Below, piece by piece: positions 1 to 5,836 of a DNA stretch of 5,893 nt (position 1 is the stretch's first letter; every line of letters starts with the position of its first letter). The notes below the pieces were generated by a model. The model had not been told where the DNA came from and made no database searches. It worked only from the letters and a program-made list of their open reading frames with translations. The position numbers and the translations under genes were made by a program. The stretch covers positions 1 to 5,893 of the forward strand of contig DTXA01000229.1 of NCBI GenBank assembly GCA_012962735.1, read 5' to 3'. Source of the stretch: Candidatus Latescibacterota bacterium. Its GTDB lineage: Bacteria > Latescibacterota > 4484-107 > B68-G9.

Positions 1-34
1 AGGGGTGACGACACCCAGTCATGTATATCCGTAC

Positions 35-63
35 TTGACTTTATAGGATTCATTTTATATATT
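35..63 (+). promoter_or_regulatory. Sigma70-type promoter of the glutamate synthase operon
   Basis: A -35 hexamer TTGACT (35-40) and a -10 hexamer TATATT (58-63) are separated by exactly 17 bases, the optimal spacing for a housekeeping bacterial sigma factor. Each hexamer differs from consensus at one position. Transcription would start near base 70, giving a leader of roughly 58 bases before the first start codon. It is the only strong promoter seen upstream of five closely packed same-strand genes, so it probably drives the whole operon. I see no obvious operator palindrome or riboswitch in the leader. Confidence 0.72.
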
Positions 64-127
64 CGCACCTGAGATCCGAGGGAATCTTCTGTAATGGAAA
101 TAAATTAACCATAAGTACATCAAAAAC

Positions 128-1228
128 ATGAACTGGATACCTGATCGAGACTGCAAGGTCCCCTCTGGTTGCGGGATCTCCGGGATAATGAACCGGAGGG
201 GGGAGGGCTTTTCGGGGGAGGTCATCCTCTCCTCCATATGTAATATGCTGGAGCGGGGAAATGGCCTGGGAAGTGGCTTCGCCGCCTACGGGATCTACCC
301 AGAACTTAAGGATTATTGGTGTTTTCACGTTATGTACCAGAATGAATCGGCCAAGGGGCACGTCGAGGAGTACCTCAAGCACCACTTCCGCATGGTACAC
401 TACGAGCCAATACCTACTAAGAAGGTAAAGAGCCTAAGGGATGTGCCCTTGCTCTGGAGATACTTCCTGGAAATAGATGAAAGCCCAGGGGGGAAGTTCA
501 AAGCCGATCTGGACGGCGAGGACTTCGTCATAAGGTGCGTGATGGAGATTAACAGGGACATCGAGGGTGCCTTCGTGTTCTCCTCAGGCAAGGACATGGG
601 CATCTTCAAGGGTGTGGGTAACCCGAATGCCATAGGGGAGTTCTACAGAATTCCCGAGTATAGGGCTTACATCTGGACCGCCCATAACCGATTCCCCACG
701 AACTCCCCAGGCTGGTGGGGGGGAGCACATCCCTTCGGAATCCTCGACTGGTCGGTGATCCACAACGGGGAGATCTCCTCCTACGGCATAAACAAGCGGT
801 ACTTGGAGAATTTCGGATATTACTGCACCCTCTCCACGGATACCGAGGTAATGGCGTACCTGTTCGACCTACTGGTGCGGCGACACGGGCTGGATTTTGA
901 GGTGGTTGGAAACATCTTAGCCTCCCCCTTCTGGTCCCAGATAGGTAGGGTGGAGGATGAAGGGGAGAGGGAGTTCCTCAGGACCCTGCGGATCGTGTAC
1001 GGTTCCGCCTTGGTGAACGGCCCCTTTGCTGTGATAGCGGCCAATTCCCAATATATGGTAGGATTGAACGACAGGATCAAACTGCGCCCCCTCGTGGCCG
1101 CCACCAAGGGGGATTTCCTGTACATCGCCTCGGAGGAGGCCGCTATCCGCGTGGTCTGCAAGGACCCAGAAGGGGTCTGGATGCCCAAGGCTGGCGAGCC
1201 TACGGTCGGAAGGCTTCAGGGGGCTTAG
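128..1228 (+). CDS. gltB1: Glutamate synthase, glutaminase (class II GATase) domain protein, GltB1
   Basis: This 366-residue protein is the standalone glutaminase part of a split glutamate synthase. It hydrolyses glutamine and should pass ammonia to the synthase subunit encoded next. Class II (Ntn) amidotransferase signatures are visible: C15-G-I-S-G as the probable nucleophile; HNRFPTN at 186-192, whose Arg normally binds the glutamine carboxylate; HNGE at 212-215, whose Asn and Gly form the oxyanion hole; STDTE at 236-240; and a late DRIKLRPLV segment (315-323) followed by ASEEAAI (334-340). The catalytic Cys lies 14 residues in, so removal of a short propeptide is expected. ATG 128 is the only upstream start that keeps C15, because an in-frame TAA lies at 101-103. 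No Shine-Dalgarno sequence is visible at normal distance. Other class II enzymes (asparagine synthase, PurF) fit less well, since the neighbours supply the other GOGAT domains. Cytoplasmic; no signal peptide or membrane segment. Confidence 0.93.
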   Translation: MNWIPDRDCKVPSGCGISGIMNRRGEGFSGEVILSSICNMLERGNGLGSGFAAYGIYPELKDYWCFHVMYQNESAKGHVEEYLKHHFRMVHYEPIPTKKVKSLRDVPLLWRYFLEIDESPGGKFKADLDGEDFVIRCVMEINRDIEGAFVFSSGKDMGIFKGVGNPNAIGEFYRIPEYRAYIWTAHNRFPTNSPGWWGGAHPFGILDWSVIHNGEISSYGINKRYLENFGYYCTLSTDTEVMAYLFDLLVRRHGLDFEVVGNILASPFWSQIGRVEDEGEREFLRTLRIVYGSALVNGPFAVIAANSQYMVGLNDRIKLRPLVAATKGDFLYIASEEAAIRVVCKDPEGVWMPKAGEPTVGRLQGA

Positions 1229-1245
1229 GGGGGATATATAGCCCC
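1220..1245 (+). other. Possible hairpin over the gltB1 stop codon
   Basis: GGGGCT (1220-1225) is complementary to AGCCCC (1240-1245), giving a 6-bp stem around a 14-base loop that contains most of the gltB1 stop codon. It is followed by AAAAAG rather than a T-run, so it is not an intrinsic terminator. It could stabilise or segment the mRNA in the 59-base gap before gltB2, or be chance. Confidence 0.3.
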
Positions 1246-1275
1246 AAAAAGTTCTTCGCTTCGTTCAGATACTTT

Positions 1276-1281
1276 GGAGAG
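1276..1281 (+). promoter_or_regulatory. Ribosome binding site of gltB2
   Basis: GGAGAG lies 6 bases before the ATG at 1288. This fixes the start, which leaves an 18-residue lead-in before the first ferredoxin cysteine. It contrasts with gltB1, which lacks such a site. Confidence 0.7.
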
Positions 1282-1287
1282 ATATAT

Positions 1288-2820
1288 ATGGCAAAGGCGA
1301 GATATCGGCCGGAATTTTTCATCGAAAGGGACGAAGAAAAGTGCATCCGGTGTCAGGTGTGTGTGAGGATGTGCTCCAACGACGTGCACATCTACGACCC
1401 GGATACCGATGAAGTCTTTTCCGACAGCGCTAAGTGCGTCGGATGTCACTTCTGTGAGGACCTCTGCCCCACGGGGGCCATAACGATCCGGAGGAACGAA
1501 TCCCAGATCAGGGAGAACTTCCACTGGTCGGGTATAGATGTTTACAACATAGTAAAACAGGCGGAGACCGGGGGCGTACTGCTCACCGGAATGGGATGTG
1601 ACAGGCCCTATAAGGACTACTTTGGCCACATAGTGTTGAACGCCTCTCAAGTCACCAACCCCTCCATAGACCCCCTGCGGGAGCCCATGGAGTTGAAGAC
1701 CTTTATCGGGAGGAAGCCCGACATAGTAGTTTACGCCTTTGAGGGGGGAAACCCCCGGGGGAACTTCAACTTGAAGACCAATATCCCGCCCCAGCTGGAG
1801 CTGGAGACGCCCATAATGTTCTCCGCTATGAGCTATGGCTCCATATCCCTAAACGCCTGCAAGGCATTGGCCAAAGCAGCTTGCGATTTTGGGACCTGCT
1901 GGAATACAGGCGAAGGTGGCCTGCATCGGGAGCTGTACCTTTATGCCCACAGGGCCATCGTGCAGGTGGCCTCCGGCCGCTTTGGGGTCAACAAGGAGTA
2001 CTTAGACGCCGGCTGCGCCATAGAGATAAAGATAGGCCAGGGGGCCAAGCCCGGCATAGGCGGACACCTTCCGGGGGAGAAGGTCCCAGAAGAGGTCTCC
2101 CGCACGAGGATGATTCCCGAGGGGACCGATGCCCTGAGCCCAGCTCCCCATCACGACATCTATTCCATAGAGGACCTCAAACAGCTTATATTCGCCTTGA
2201 AGGAGGCCACGAGGTACGAAAAACCCGTGGGGGTGAAGATAGCGGCGGTCCACAACGTCGCCCCCATCGCCTCGGGGATCGTAAGGGCAGGGGCGGATTT
2301 TGTGGTGATAGACGGGATAAGGGGGGGGACAGGAGCTGCCCCTACGGTCATAAGGAACAACGTGGGGATCCCCATAGAGCTGGCCATAGCTGTGGTGGAC
2401 CAGAGGTTGAGGGAAGAGGGCATAAGGCACCAGGCCAGTCTCATAGCGGCCGGGGGGTTCAGGAGCTCGGCCGACATTATAAAGGCCATAGCCTTGGGGG
2501 CGGATGCGGTATACATCGGAACAGCGGCCCTGATCGCTTTGGGGTGCCATGTCTGCCAGAAGTGCTATACCGGGAAGTGCAACTGGGGGATAGCCACCCA
2601 GGACCCCTACCTTACAAAGCGCCTCAACCCCGAAATAGGTGCAAGTAGAGTCTACAATTTATTGAGGGCCTGGTCGTTGGAGATCAAGGAGATGTTGGGT
2701 GGAATGGGGATAAACGCTATAGAGTCTCTGAGGGGCAACAGGGAACAATTAAGAGCAGTGGGGTTAAACGAGGTGGAACTGAAGCTGTTGGGTATAAAAC
2801 ATGCGGGGGAGGCGTGGTAA
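1288..2820 (+). CDS. gltB2: Glutamate synthase FMN domain protein with N-terminal 2[4Fe-4S] ferredoxin domain, GltB2
   Basis: This 510-residue protein is the catalytic synthase subunit, forming glutamate from 2-oxoglutarate, glutaminase-derived ammonia and FMN electrons. Residues 19-29 (C19, C22, C25, C29) and 50-60 (C50, C53, C56, C60) are two classic CxxCxxCxxxC [4Fe-4S] motifs. A linker containing the family-typical stretch IDPLREPMELKTFIG (127-141) leads into the TIM-barrel FMN domain. Visible there are FSAMSYGSIS (178-187), NTGEGG (206-211), KIGQGAKPGIGGHLPG (248-263), GIRGGTGAAPT (343-353) and IAAGGFRSSADI (386-397). C420, C426 and C431 follow the C-x5-C-x4-C spacing of the GltB [3Fe-4S] ligands and are followed by GIATQ. 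Fusion of the ferredoxin domain to the FMN domain, with glutaminase and GXGXG parts on other polypeptides, matches the archaeal/Thermotoga-type arrangement. Its stop overlaps the next gene by 7 bases, implying coupled translation. A methylamine-glutamate synthase-like role is less likely because the complete GOGAT set surrounds it. Confidence 0.95.
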   Translation: MAKARYRPEFFIERDEEKCIRCQVCVRMCSNDVHIYDPDTDEVFSDSAKCVGCHFCEDLCPTGAITIRRNESQIRENFHWSGIDVYNIVKQAETGGVLLTGMGCDRPYKDYFGHIVLNASQVTNPSIDPLREPMELKTFIGRKPDIVVYAFEGGNPRGNFNLKTNIPPQLELETPIMFSAMSYGSISLNACKALAKAACDFGTCWNTGEGGLHRELYLYAHRAIVQVASGRFGVNKEYLDAGCAIEIKIGQGAKPGIGGHLPGEKVPEEVSRTRMIPEGTDALSPAPHHDIYSIEDLKQLIFALKEATRYEKPVGVKIAAVHNVAPIASGIVRAGADFVVIDGIRGGTGAAPTVIRNNVGIPIELAIAVVDQRLREEGIRHQASLIAAGGFRSSADIIKAIALGADAVYIGTAALIALGCHVCQKCYTGKCNWGIATQDPYLTKRLNPEIGASRVYNLLRAWSLEIKEMLGGMGINAIESLRGNREQLRAVGLNEVELKLLGIKHAGEAW

Positions 2821-3290
2821 ACAAGAAGCTCCCCAAGCGGATCGTGATCAGGGAAGAGTACTGCATGGGGTGTAGGCTGTGCGAAGTATACTGCGTAACC
2901 CAACATTCCAAGTCGAAGGATATAATAAAGGCCTACAAGGGAGAAGAATCTCGCCCCGTATCTGGGATATACTTCGAGGAGAAGGGCTCCGTGTCCTTCG
3001 CCCTCCAATGCAGGCACTGCGACGACGCCCCTTGTCTTGAAGCTTGTATCACCGGGGCTATGTACAGGGACGGTGAGACGGGGAGGGTGCTGCACGATAA
3101 GGACAAGTGCGTGGGATGTTGGATGTGCATAATGTCCTGTCCATATGGGGTTATAAAGCCGGACTTCGAGCAAAAGAAGGTCGCCTCCAAATGCGACCTT
3201 TGTATAGAAGCCGAATTCCCAGCCTGCGTGGAGCACTGTCCCAACGAGGCGATAATCTTGGTGGACGAGGAAGGCGAGAGGATATATTAA
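2814..3290 (+). CDS. Four-cluster [4Fe-4S] ferredoxin-like electron-transfer subunit
   Basis: This 158-residue polyferredoxin belongs by motif to the HycB/DmsB/NrfC-like group of electron-transfer subunits. Sixteen cysteines fall in four groups: C17/C20/C23/C27, C66/C69/C74/C78, C99/C102/C105/C109 and C127/C130/C138/C142, enough for four [4Fe-4S] clusters. The third and fourth groups carry the usual CP after the last cysteine. There is no Tat signal and no membrane helix, so it should act in the cytoplasm, linking the flavoprotein encoded next to GltB2. The proposed start is GTG 2814, overlapping the gltB2 stop in GTGGTAA; no in-frame ATG lies upstream. The SD-like GGGGGAGG (2805-2812) ends only one base before that GTG, which is unusually close. 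A later GTG at 2844 would also keep every cysteine but has no good binding site. Assignment to glutamate synthase rests on operon context, not on the sequence alone. Confidence 0.9.
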   Translation: MVNKKLPKRIVIREEYCMGCRLCEVYCVTQHSKSKDIIKAYKGEESRPVSGIYFEEKGSVSFALQCRHCDDAPCLEACITGAMYRDGETGRVLHDKDKCVGCWMCIMSCPYGVIKPDFEQKKVASKCDLCIEAEFPACVEHCPNEAIILVDEEGERIY

Positions 3291-3294
3291 GGAG
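3289..3294 (+). promoter_or_regulatory. Ribosome binding site of the FAD oxidoreductase gene
   Basis: AAGGAG, the best Shine-Dalgarno match in the window, overlaps the TAA stop of the preceding gene (3288-3290) and lies 5 bases before ATG 3300. It fixes the start, and its position suggests that termination and re-initiation are coupled. Confidence 0.75.
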
Positions 3295-3299
3295 ACTTT

Positions 3300-4595
3300 A
3301 TGATCCGGAGTAAGTACCTGATAATCGGCAATTCCACTGCTGGGGTGGCGGCGATCGAGGCTATAAGGGATGTGGACAGGAAGGACGCTATCGCCGTCGT
3401 ATCCGATGAGGAGATATTTAACTACTCCAAGCCTTTAATTTCTTACTACTTGGGAGGAAAAATAGATGGGGAAAGGATAGCCTTCAGGGATAGAAACTTC
3501 TACGAACAAAACCAGGTAAATCTCCTATTGGGGAAGAAGGCCGAAGGAATAGACACAGAAGCCCAAAGAGTTTTCCTGTCCGACGGGATGTCAGTGGGTT
3601 TCGAAAGGCTGCTCATCGCTACAGGCGGCAGGCCCATAATCCCTCCCATAGAGGGTCTTTCTAAGGTAAGGGAGGGTGCCTTCACCTTCACCAGGTTTTC
3701 GGACGCCAGAAATCTGATCAGTTACATACAGGAAAACAACGTAGAAACTGCGGTCGTCTTGGGAGCGGGGCTGATAGGCCTTAAGGCGACCGAAGGCCTT
3801 GTGGAGAGGGGCATAAAGGTTACCGTAGTAGAACTCGCCGACAGGGTCCTTGCCAACACCTTCGACAGGGAGGCTTCGGCGATATTGGAGAGGGCCTTGG
3901 GCAATTGGGGATGTAAGGTCATAAAGGAGGACACGGTCTCCAAGGTCGTGAGTTCCCGCGGTAAGGTAAAATGGGTGGTTCTAAGGAGCGGAAGGGATAT
4001 ACCTACTCCCTTGCTGATCATAGCGATAGGCGTGCGCCCCAACCTAGAATTGATAGAGGATACCCCTATAAATTACGACAGGGGTATAATCGTGGACGAG
4101 TATATGCGGACGAACCTAGAGGACGTATACGCCGCAGGGGATGTGGCCCAGGGCAAAGATTTCCTGACCCAGGGGAATTCCGTGATAGCCGTCTGGCCGG
4201 TGGCCTTTCGCCAGGGGAAGATCGCAGGGTGGAACATGGCTGGCAGAAGGGTGGCGTACGAGGGACTGTTTGCCATGAACTCCGTGGAGCTGGCCGGCAT
4301 CCCTACCATATCGTTCGGGATGACCAATCCTCCAGAGGGCGATGACTTCGAAATCCTGACCAGGAAGGACGAAAATGCGAACTTCTACCGCAAGATAGTA
4401 TTGAAGGACAACAGGATCGTAGGGGCCATATTCTTGGGAAAGATAGAGAGGGCTGGGATATTCTCCGGGCTCATAAAGGACAGGTTGGACGTGTCTTCCT
4501 TTAAGGAAGAGCTTTTAAGCGACGATTTCGGGCTTTTGGTCCTCCCCGCAGGGTACAGAAAACATATGGTCACAGGCGAGGGGATAGAGGTATGA
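3300..4595 (+). CDS. FAD-dependent NAD(P)H oxidoreductase, probable electron-input subunit of the glutamate synthase
   Basis: This 431-residue flavoprotein has the two-dinucleotide-fold (Pyr_redox_2) layout of the NADH:rubredoxin reductase/NirB-like group. The N-terminal FAD fold shows IIGNSTAGVAA (8-18) and the ATGG segment (107-110). The central NAD(P) fold shows VLGAGLIG (153-160). YAAGDVAQ (277-284) is the second FAD-binding motif. A C-terminal domain follows from about 320. E178, near the end of the second strand of the NAD fold, suggests NADH rather than NADPH; this is an inference. There is one cysteine (C205), and S43 sits roughly where NADH oxidases and CoA-disulfide reductases carry their redox Cys, so a disulfide mechanism is unlikely. 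It takes the place normally filled by GltD but is not recognisably GltD-like, since it lacks that subunit's fused N-terminal Fe-S domain; the preceding gene supplies those clusters. It overlaps gltB3 by 4 bases. Confidence 0.9.
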   Translation: MIRSKYLIIGNSTAGVAAIEAIRDVDRKDAIAVVSDEEIFNYSKPLISYYLGGKIDGERIAFRDRNFYEQNQVNLLLGKKAEGIDTEAQRVFLSDGMSVGFERLLIATGGRPIIPPIEGLSKVREGAFTFTRFSDARNLISYIQENNVETAVVLGAGLIGLKATEGLVERGIKVTVVELADRVLANTFDREASAILERALGNWGCKVIKEDTVSKVVSSRGKVKWVVLRSGRDIPTPLLIIAIGVRPNLELIEDTPINYDRGIIVDEYMRTNLEDVYAAGDVAQGKDFLTQGNSVIAVWPVAFRQGKIAGWNMAGRRVAYEGLFAMNSVELAGIPTISFGMTNPPEGDDFEILTRKDENANFYRKIVLKDNRIVGAIFLGKIERAGIFSGLIKDRLDVSSFKEELLSDDFGLLVLPAGYRKHMVTGEGIEV

Positions 4596-5335
4596 AAGAA
4601 GCGATTATCAATGCCGATAGAGCTCACTACAGGCTTTTGAACGAGATGGTGCATCGGGCCTTGGCGGAAGGGGCCAAAAGGATAATATTGGAAAATGTCG
4701 CCGGCCAAAGGTACATAGGGGACGGGCTGAAGGGGGAGGATATCGAGATCGTCATCAGGGGAACTCCCGGAAACGACCTCGCCGCATTTATGGACGGTCC
4801 CAGGATCGTGGTCGAGGGGAACGCCCAGGACGGGGTGGGCAATACCATGAACCGGGGAGAAGTGATCATCTACGGAGATGCGGGGGATATCTTAGGGTAT
4901 TCAATGCGTGGTGGAAGGATATTCGTAAGGGGAAACGTGGGCTATCGTGTGGGCATACATATGAAGGCCTATAAGGACCTTTTCCCCGTCGTGATCGCCG
5001 GCGGGGGGGCCAAGGACTTTTTGGGGGAATATATGGCTGGGGGGTTGCTGGTGGTTTTGGGATTGGACAAGGGAAACGACGAGCTGGTCGGGGACTTCGT
5101 GGGGACGGGAATGCACGGGGGAAGCATATTCATCCGAGGGGAGGTGGACGGGGGTACCTTGGGTAAGGAGGTCAAGATCGCCCGGCCAGATGAGGACGAT
5201 ATGACTTTACTACATAGATACTTAAGTGACTTCTGCCGATACTTCGACGTAAACCTGGAGGAGATCCTCCGGGAGCCCTTCCTCAAGCTCTATCCTTATA
5301 CCCACCGCCCTTACGGCCGGCTGTACGCTTACTAA
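4592..5335 (+). CDS. gltB3: Glutamate synthase GXGXG beta-helix domain protein, GltB3
   Basis: This 247-residue protein is the standalone third domain of glutamate synthase, which in single-chain GltB follows the FMN domain and serves a structural and interdomain role. After a helical lead-in (about 1-30), residues 54-190 carry repeating glycine-rich turns of a right-handed beta-helix: GTPGND (57-62), EGNAQDGVGNTM (75-86), YGDAGDILGYSM (94-105), RGNVGYRVGIHM (113-124), a GGGAKDFLGEYMAGG segment (137-151), then GDFVGTGMHGG (167-177) and RGEVDGG (182-188). The C-terminal tail (about 200-247) is rich in Tyr and Arg. The start is the ATG of the ATGA overlap with the oxidoreductase stop, with an SD-like GAGGGG (4578-4583) 8 bases upstream. 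FwdC-type formylmethanofuran dehydrogenase subunits share this fold, but the operon argues for GOGAT. The last codons recur in diverged form 58 bases downstream. Confidence 0.92.
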   Translation: MKEAIINADRAHYRLLNEMVHRALAEGAKRIILENVAGQRYIGDGLKGEDIEIVIRGTPGNDLAAFMDGPRIVVEGNAQDGVGNTMNRGEVIIYGDAGDILGYSMRGGRIFVRGNVGYRVGIHMKAYKDLFPVVIAGGGAKDFLGEYMAGGLLVVLGLDKGNDELVGDFVGTGMHGGSIFIRGEVDGGTLGKEVKIARPDEDDMTLLHRYLSDFCRYFDVNLEEILREPFLKLYPYTHRPYGRLYAY

Positions 5336-5339
5336 GGGC
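5310..5339 (+). repeat. Direct repeat copy 1: 3' end of gltB3
   Basis: This 30-base segment encodes the gltB3 C-terminus (YGRLYAY and TAA stop). It is the first copy of an imperfect direct repeat whose second copy lies 58 bases downstream at 5368-5397. The copies match at 24 of 30 positions, and all six differences are transitions. Confidence 0.7.
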
Positions 5340-5367
5340 CGGTTTGTATCTCGTGAATTCACATCAA

Positions 5368-5397
5368 CTTACGGCCAGCTATACGTCTACTGAAGGC
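5368..5397 (+). repeat. Direct repeat copy 2: diverged copy of the gltB3 3' end
   Basis: This segment reads in its own frame as YGQLYVY followed by TGA, against YGRLYAY and TAA in gltB3. It lies in a different frame from the gltB3 ORF (offset 58 bases), so it is not a simple read-through extension. Similarity stops abruptly upstream of the copy. It is best read as a remnant of a duplicated or recombined gltB3 end; origin unknown. Confidence 0.65.
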
Positions 5398-5534
5398 AGA
5401 TCCACATCCCGATGTAACCCAAATTTAATATTCCCGTCATAGAGGGAAAACATTCCATATATATTTTAAAGTCAAACGATCAGGCTTTCATGCGTCCATC
5501 GTCGCGATCGCCGAAAAGACCGCTGCCTTGGATA

Positions 5535-5578
5535 CGGTCCGGTAAAGATACGGGGACAACCTTTGCATCTTTGGACCG
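5535..5578 (+). other. Bulged stem-loop of unknown function
   Basis: CGGTCC (5535-5540) pairs with GGACCG (5573-5578), and AAAGAT (5544-5549) pairs with ATCTTT (5567-5572). This makes 12 base pairs in one arm with a 3-base bulge (5541-5543) and a 17-base loop. What follows (ACTTATATCTCTTT) is pyrimidine-rich but not a clean T-run, so a weak terminator is possible, as is a structured RNA element. No RNA family is recognised. Confidence 0.4.
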
Positions 5579-5670
5579 GACTTATATCTCTTTAGAGGCC
5601 AAATATTTCTTCTTTCATATATCCCGTGGTACTCTATCTGGGGAGGATGTAACAGGGCTTTAGGCTTGGG

Positions 5671-5699
5671 TTGACTTTTTGTTCGGAAGGTTCTATATT
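5671..5699 (+). promoter_or_regulatory. Second sigma70-type promoter, same hexamers and spacing as the operon promoter
   Basis: TTGACT (5671-5676), a 17-base spacer and TATATT (5694-5699) repeat both hexamers and the exact spacing of the promoter at 35-63, while spacers and flanks differ. Initiation is expected near 5706, just upstream of a weak SD (TGGAG, 5711-5715) and ATG 5725. It would drive the FTR-like/redoxin-like region or a short RNA. Confidence 0.6.
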
Positions 5700-5724
5700 T
5701 TGCGTGGAATTGGAGCCAACAGCG

Positions 5725-5829
5725 ATGGCGGTCACATCCGGTCGGGACAGCCACAATATCTGTCCCTGCACAAATCACCGGGAGGAGAGCGATACGGCAC
5801 CTGCGAGTGTGGCCTGTTCGTAAGTTCAG
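5725..5829 (+). pseudogene. Probable remnant of a ferredoxin:thioredoxin reductase catalytic chain, frameshifted
   Basis: From ATG 5725 the first frame gives MAVTSGRDSHNICPCTNHREE and then diverges to a TAA at 5821-5823. In another frame, 5787-5822 reads ERYGTCECGLFV. Joined by a single-base correction near 5782-5787, these give a CPC, then HREE, then YG-x-CxC-x-LF order. That is the characteristic C-terminal cysteine pattern of the FTR catalytic beta chain, which uses a [4Fe-4S] cluster and a redox disulfide to reduce thioredoxin. The family's first Cys motif, expected about 17 residues before CPC, is absent, and the N-terminal half is missing. It is therefore either a decayed gene or one broken by a sequencing error. 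A promoter and weak SD still sit in front. The family call rests on motif memory only. Confidence 0.45.
5744..5766 (+). other. Perfect 7-bp inverted repeat inside the FTR-like remnant
   Basis: GGGACAG (5744-5750) and CTGTCCC (5760-5766) are exact reverse complements around a 9-base loop, about 40 bases after the predicted transcription start. No T-run follows. It may be an RNA hairpin near the 5' end of the transcript or a binding site, or simply coincidental within old coding sequence. Confidence 0.4.
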
Positions 5830-5836
5830 CCTATCC

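Noticed and set aside
3..16. GGGTG-ACGA-CACCC hairpin at the left edge
   Set aside because: Only 5 bp, no T-run after it, and no visible gene upstream; too weak to call a terminator.
1881..2648. 255-codon plus-strand frame inside gltB2
   Set aside because: Shadow frame of the well-supported gltB2, with a low-complexity Arg/Gly-rich translation.
5317..5345. CCGGC/GCCGG pairing across the gltB3 stop followed by TTTG, as an operon terminator
   Set aside because: Short stem with a 16-base loop and only three T's; the palindromic GGCC runs pair in several ways, so it is not convincing.
5431..5448. TTCCC...GGGAA hairpin in the AT-rich patch
   Set aside because: Five base pairs with AT ends and no T-run on the plus strand; may be chance.
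5640..5652. GGGGAGG directly followed by ATG TAA, a start-stop minimal ORF
   Set aside because: The SD abuts the ATG with no spacing and lies upstream of the predicted transcript start; probably coincidence.
5490..5663. 57-codon plus-strand ORF (ATG 5490, TAG 5661-5663)
   Set aside because: No clear SD and no family resemblance; it spans the hairpin and overlaps another coding-looking frame. Not supportable as a gene.
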